From assembly GCA_937925775.1 (NCBI GenBank), contig CALAMM010000166.1:1-8087 (forward strand): 8,087 nucleotides of DNA, written 5' to 3'. Shown piece after piece: positions 5,946 through 8,087 of the stretch. How positions within the stretch are numbered: the first letter of the stretch is position 1; every line of letters starts with the position of its first letter. This DNA is from an uncultured Fimbriimonadales bacterium (GTDB taxonomy: Bacteria; Armatimonadota; Fimbriimonadia; Fimbriimonadales; GBS-DC). The translations under genes were made by a program, and so were the position numbers. The notes below the pieces were generated by a model. It saw only the letters and a program-made list of their open reading frames with translations. It searched no databases and was not told the origin of the DNA.

Positions 5946-7211
5946 ATGGAACTCAAGTATCGCGCGTTAGAGGGCATGCACGATATCCTGCCAGAGCAGA
6001 GCCTACTCTGGCAGTATGTGGAATCGCGCTGGCGTGAACACTGCCGACGATACGGTTATGGCGAAATCCGCACCCCCATACTGGAGAGTGCGGAGCTGTT
6101 CGAGCGGAGCGTCGGCGAGACCAGTGATATTGTCTCCAAAGAGATGTATGTGCTCCAGCGTGGCGAGGAACGGTACGCGCTGAAGCCCGAAGGCACCGCC
6201 CCCGTCGTACGAGCCTACTTGGAGCATGGGCTGTACAGTGGGGGCGGTGTGCAGAAACTCTACTACATCACCCCTTTCTTTCGTGGCGAGCGACCCCAGA
6301 AGGGACGATATCGGCAGGCGCATCAGTTCGGCGCGGAAATCTTCGGCGCAGCGTCCCCCCTCGCCGACGCTGAACTGCTTTGCATGGTGATGGACTTTTT
6401 TATGTCGCTGGGGCTCCCTGCAGACGCGCTGGAGCTGCGCCTCAACACCATCGGCTGCCCCGAATGTCGCCCTGCGTACCGAGAAGCGGTGCGCAACTTC
6501 GGAAGCGAAAACTTCAACAGGCTTTGCAAAAACTGCCAAGCACGGCTGGAGCGCAACCCGCTGCGTATCCTGGACTGTAAGGAATGCTTTGAGATCACTG
6601 CGTCCGCGCCGCCGATTGACCCGTACCTGTGCGACGACTGCCGCGCTCACTTTGAAGGCTTGCAGAGCCTGCTCAAAGCGTTGGAGGTGGCGTATGTGCG
6701 CGACCATCGGCTTGTGCGCGGGCTGGATTACTACACCCGTACTACTTTTGAAGTGGTCGCGTCGCAAGGGCTGGGCGCACAGAACGCGCTGTGCGGCGGG
6801 GGACGCTACGATGGTTTGGTCGAAGATCTGGGTGGTCCTCCGACCCCCGCGCTGGGCGTTGGTATCGGCGTCGAGCGCACGCTGCTGGTGTTGCAAGCGT
6901 TGCACGCGCCTGTGCCCACACCGCCCCCGCTGGATGTGTTCGTAGTGGCGTTTGGCGACGCCGCTCGCCCAGTCGCGCTCCAAATCGCCCAGCAGCTGCG
7001 TCGCGCTGCCCTCGCCACCGACTTAGACCTCGAAGGGCGTAGCCCTAAAGCGCAAATGCGCCTCGCCAATCGCAACGGCGCACGCTTCGCCGTCCTGCTG
7101 GGTGAAATGGAACTGGCGCAGGGCATAGCCACCGTCAAAGACCTACATACCCACGAGCAGCACGCAGTGAGCCAGAGGGAGCTGAGTTCATGGATCAAAA
7201 CCCGCCTGTAG
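5946..7211 (+). CDS. hisS: Histidyl-tRNA synthetase
   Basis: The 421-residue class II synthetase attaches histidine to tRNA-His in the cytoplasm and is essential. The N-terminus (YRALEGMHDILPE) is canonical. Motif 2 is FRGERPQKGRYRQAHQFGAE (112-131), the histidine-specific loop is LVRGLDYYT (256-264, R258 catalytic), and motif 3 ends GVGIGVER (304-311). The anticodon-binding domain covers about 328-421. Four CxxC pairs (C171/C174, C194/C197, C211/C214, C229/C232) lie in the insertion between motif 2 and the histidine loop. To my knowledge similar pairs occur in some Firmicutes and Thermus-like HisRS and could bind zinc. ATG follows the upstream TAA by 2 nt and I see no Shine-Dalgarno, so translation probably restarts after the VKOR-DsbA stop. 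Length is normal and nothing is missing. Confidence 0.97.
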   Translation: MELKYRALEGMHDILPEQSLLWQYVESRWREHCRRYGYGEIRTPILESAELFERSVGETSDIVSKEMYVLQRGEERYALKPEGTAPVVRAYLEHGLYSGGGVQKLYYITPFFRGERPQKGRYRQAHQFGAEIFGAASPLADAELLCMVMDFFMSLGLPADALELRLNTIGCPECRPAYREAVRNFGSENFNRLCKNCQARLERNPLRILDCKECFEITASAPPIDPYLCDDCRAHFEGLQSLLKALEVAYVRDHRLVRGLDYYTRTTFEVVASQGLGAQNALCGGGRYDGLVEDLGGPPTPALGVGIGVERTLLVLQALHAPVPTPPPLDVFVVAFGDAARPVALQIAQQLRRAALATDLDLEGRSPKAQMRLANRNGARFAVLLGEMELAQGIATVKDLHTHEQHAVSQRELSSWIKTRL

Positions 7212-7963
7212 CCGAGCTGAACCCGCGCGATGTGGCGTATTTCCAACGCGGCGCGTGGGAAAACCCGCGCTTCTGGAGCCGACTCGGTGGACAGCCCAAC
7301 CTGCAGGGCAAGCGCGTGCTGGACCTCGGCTGCGGGCACGGCAGCCTGTGCATCGATATGGCGAAGGCAGGCGCCGCGTATGTGGTCGGCGTCGACCTCA
7401 ACCCGCAACTCATCCACTTCGCCCAGCTAAACTTGCAACAAAACTACCCAGAACTCGCCGACCGCGTGGCGTTCCACTGCATCGACATCGCCAACCTGAA
7501 CGAGGGCGACTTCGACCTGATGACCAGCAAAGATACCTTTGAGCATGTGATGAATCTGCCCAAAGTGCTTGCCGAGATGCGGGAACGCCTCAAGTCGGGC
7601 GGGCGACTCTATGCCGCCATCGGCCCGCTGTGGAACAGCCCCTTCGGCGACCACGACACAATCAAGCGACTCATCGGGATCAACCTCCCCTGGGCGCACC
7701 TGATTGTGCCAGACCGCCTCGTACTGAACGCTACCGCAAAGCGACTCGGACGCCCCTTGCAATCCTACCGCGACCTCGGATTGAACATGCTCGCCTTCCG
7801 AGACTATCGGCGCATCATCTACGAGTCGGGCTTTGAAGTCGAGTTTTTTCAACCAAACTGCAGTCGTCATCCTGTGGTGCGCTTGTTTAGTATCCTGCGC
7901 CACCTGCCGCTGGTGGGGGACTATTTCGTGAATAATCTCTATTGCATCCTGCGCAAACCATGA
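7190..7963 (+). CDS. Class I SAM-dependent methyltransferase, substrate unknown
   Basis: The 257-residue protein has a Rossmann-type methyltransferase core. Motif I is VLDLGCGHGS (43-52, SAM-binding glycines), motif II is GVDLNP (67-72) with the acidic residue D69 for the SAM ribose, and D99 in HCIDIANL suits the adenine-contacting position. FDLMTSKDTFEHV (108-120) is the motif IV region typical of methyltransferase-11/25-type small-molecule or glycan methyltransferases. The last 110 residues form a separate cap or substrate region with many aromatic and basic residues; I cannot assign its target. No membrane segment or signal peptide is apparent. ATG at 7190 lies within the hisS end (22-nt overlap, different frame), preceded by AGAGGGAG (7174-7181), so it belongs to the same transcript. 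Position beside hisS does not by itself make it a tRNA or protein methyltransferase. Confidence 0.88.
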   Translation: MDQNPPVAELNPRDVAYFQRGAWENPRFWSRLGGQPNLQGKRVLDLGCGHGSLCIDMAKAGAAYVVGVDLNPQLIHFAQLNLQQNYPELADRVAFHCIDIANLNEGDFDLMTSKDTFEHVMNLPKVLAEMRERLKSGGRLYAAIGPLWNSPFGDHDTIKRLIGINLPWAHLIVPDRLVLNATAKRLGRPLQSYRDLGLNMLAFRDYRRIIYESGFEVEFFQPNCSRHPVVRLFSILRHLPLVGDYFVNNLYCILRKP

Positions 7964-7979
7964 GCGAACCGTGAATAAC

Positions 7980-7997
7980 CCCGCAATCTGTGCAGGG
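7980..7997 (+). terminator. Weak candidate intrinsic terminator after the methyltransferase gene
   Basis: CCCGCA (7980-7985) pairs with TGC-A-GGG (7991-7997, one bulged A) around a 5-nt loop, and TCTTTAAT follows. The stem is short and the T-run poor, but it sits between a stop codon and a new promoter-like element, where an operon boundary is expected. Confidence 0.35.
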
Positions 7998-8028
7998 TCT
8001 TTAATACTTCCTTAACACTGACTTGAGG

Positions 8029-8034
8029 TACAAT
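8029..8034 (+). promoter_or_regulatory. Probable -10 element for the prepilin-like gene
   Basis: TACAAT within GGTACAAT (8027-8034) lies 23 nt before the preferred ATG. The -35 region at 17-bp spacing (8006-8011, ACTTCC) is a poor match to TTGACA. TTAACA at 8012-8017 is closer in sequence but only 11 bp away. Confidence 0.45.
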
Positions 8035-8042
8035 TGCACTGC

Positions 8043-8048
8043 AGGAGG
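8043..8048 (+). promoter_or_regulatory. Ribosome binding site for the prepilin-like gene
   Basis: AGGAGG is 9 nt before ATG at 8058 but only 3 nt before the in-frame ATG at 8052. The second ATG is therefore preferred, giving MRRHGFTLIE. Confidence 0.65.
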
Positions 8049-8057
8049 TTCATGACC

Positions 8058-8087
8058 ATGCGACGACACGGCTTTACGCTAATTGAG
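8058..8087 (+). CDS. Type IV prepilin/pseudopilin-like protein, N-terminus only (runs off window)
   Basis: Only ten codons are visible: MRRHGFTLIE. This is the class III signal used by prepilin peptidase: a short basic leader ending in Gly, then Phe as the mature +1 residue and Glu at +5. Such proteins enter the membrane and assemble into type IV pili or type II secretion pseudopili. In some phyla (Planctomycetes, Armatimonadota) the same start occurs on many secreted proteins of unknown role. Which one this is cannot be decided from ten residues. A promoter-like element and a strong Shine-Dalgarno just upstream support a real gene start. Confidence 0.75.
   Translation, partial: MRRHGFTLIE

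Noticed and set aside
6003..6983. Long open frame of 326 codons on the minus strand opposite hisS
   Set aside because: It lies wholly antisense to a clear hisS gene, its sequence shows no family motif, and GC-rich codon bias commonly opens such frames.
1..8087. CRISPR array, tRNA, rRNA, riboswitch or defence island
   Set aside because: No regularly spaced repeats, no cloverleaf or conserved rRNA segments, and intergenic gaps are all under 100 nt, too short for most such elements.

Overview
The window comes from a bacterial chromosome of moderately high GC content. By eye GC is about 50-55% at the left end and above 60% around the histidyl-tRNA synthetase gene. Coding is dense: six complete genes and one partial gene read rightward, two read leftward, and many genes overlap. 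I place it only tentatively. The prepilin-type N-terminus at the right edge, the Thermus/Deinococcus-sized single-domain proline dehydrogenase and the GH29 fucosidase would suit Armatimonadota or a similar deep-branching, often thermophilic lineage. There is no rRNA or other decisive marker.

Left block (2-1158, + strand): the C-terminal part of a GH29 alpha-L-fucosidase overlaps an isochorismatase-fold hydrolase that keeps its Asp-Lys-Cys triad. Middle-left block (1130-2417, - strand): a small single-pass membrane protein is followed 25 nt later by a proline dehydrogenase. The proline dehydrogenase tail overlaps the hydrolase tail by 29 nt, with an inverted repeat at the junction.

A 72-nt divergent intergenic region (2418-2489) holds two mirrored GGTATAAT elements, one facing each way. 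Rightward from it runs acylphosphatase (acyP, probably leaderless), joined by a TGATG stop/start overlap to a 666-residue polytopic membrane protein. That protein has an exported domain resembling a degenerate alkaline-phosphatase-superfamily fold. Next come a VKOR-DsbA disulfide-forming fusion protein, histidyl-tRNA synthetase (hisS, 2-nt gap) and a class I SAM methyltransferase (22-nt overlap with hisS). After a 94-nt gap containing a weak hairpin and a new -10/Shine-Dalgarno pair, a type IV prepilin-like gene begins at the window edge.

I see no mobile element, CRISPR array, tRNA, rRNA or defence system. Most genes are recognisable housekeeping or metabolic families. The least explained parts are the acyP/membrane-protein/VKOR-DsbA cluster, including a Cys-Pro-Phe-Cys motif in the membrane protein, the small membrane protein paired with proline dehydrogenase, and a recurring GGTAYAMT promoter-like element without a visible -35 box.
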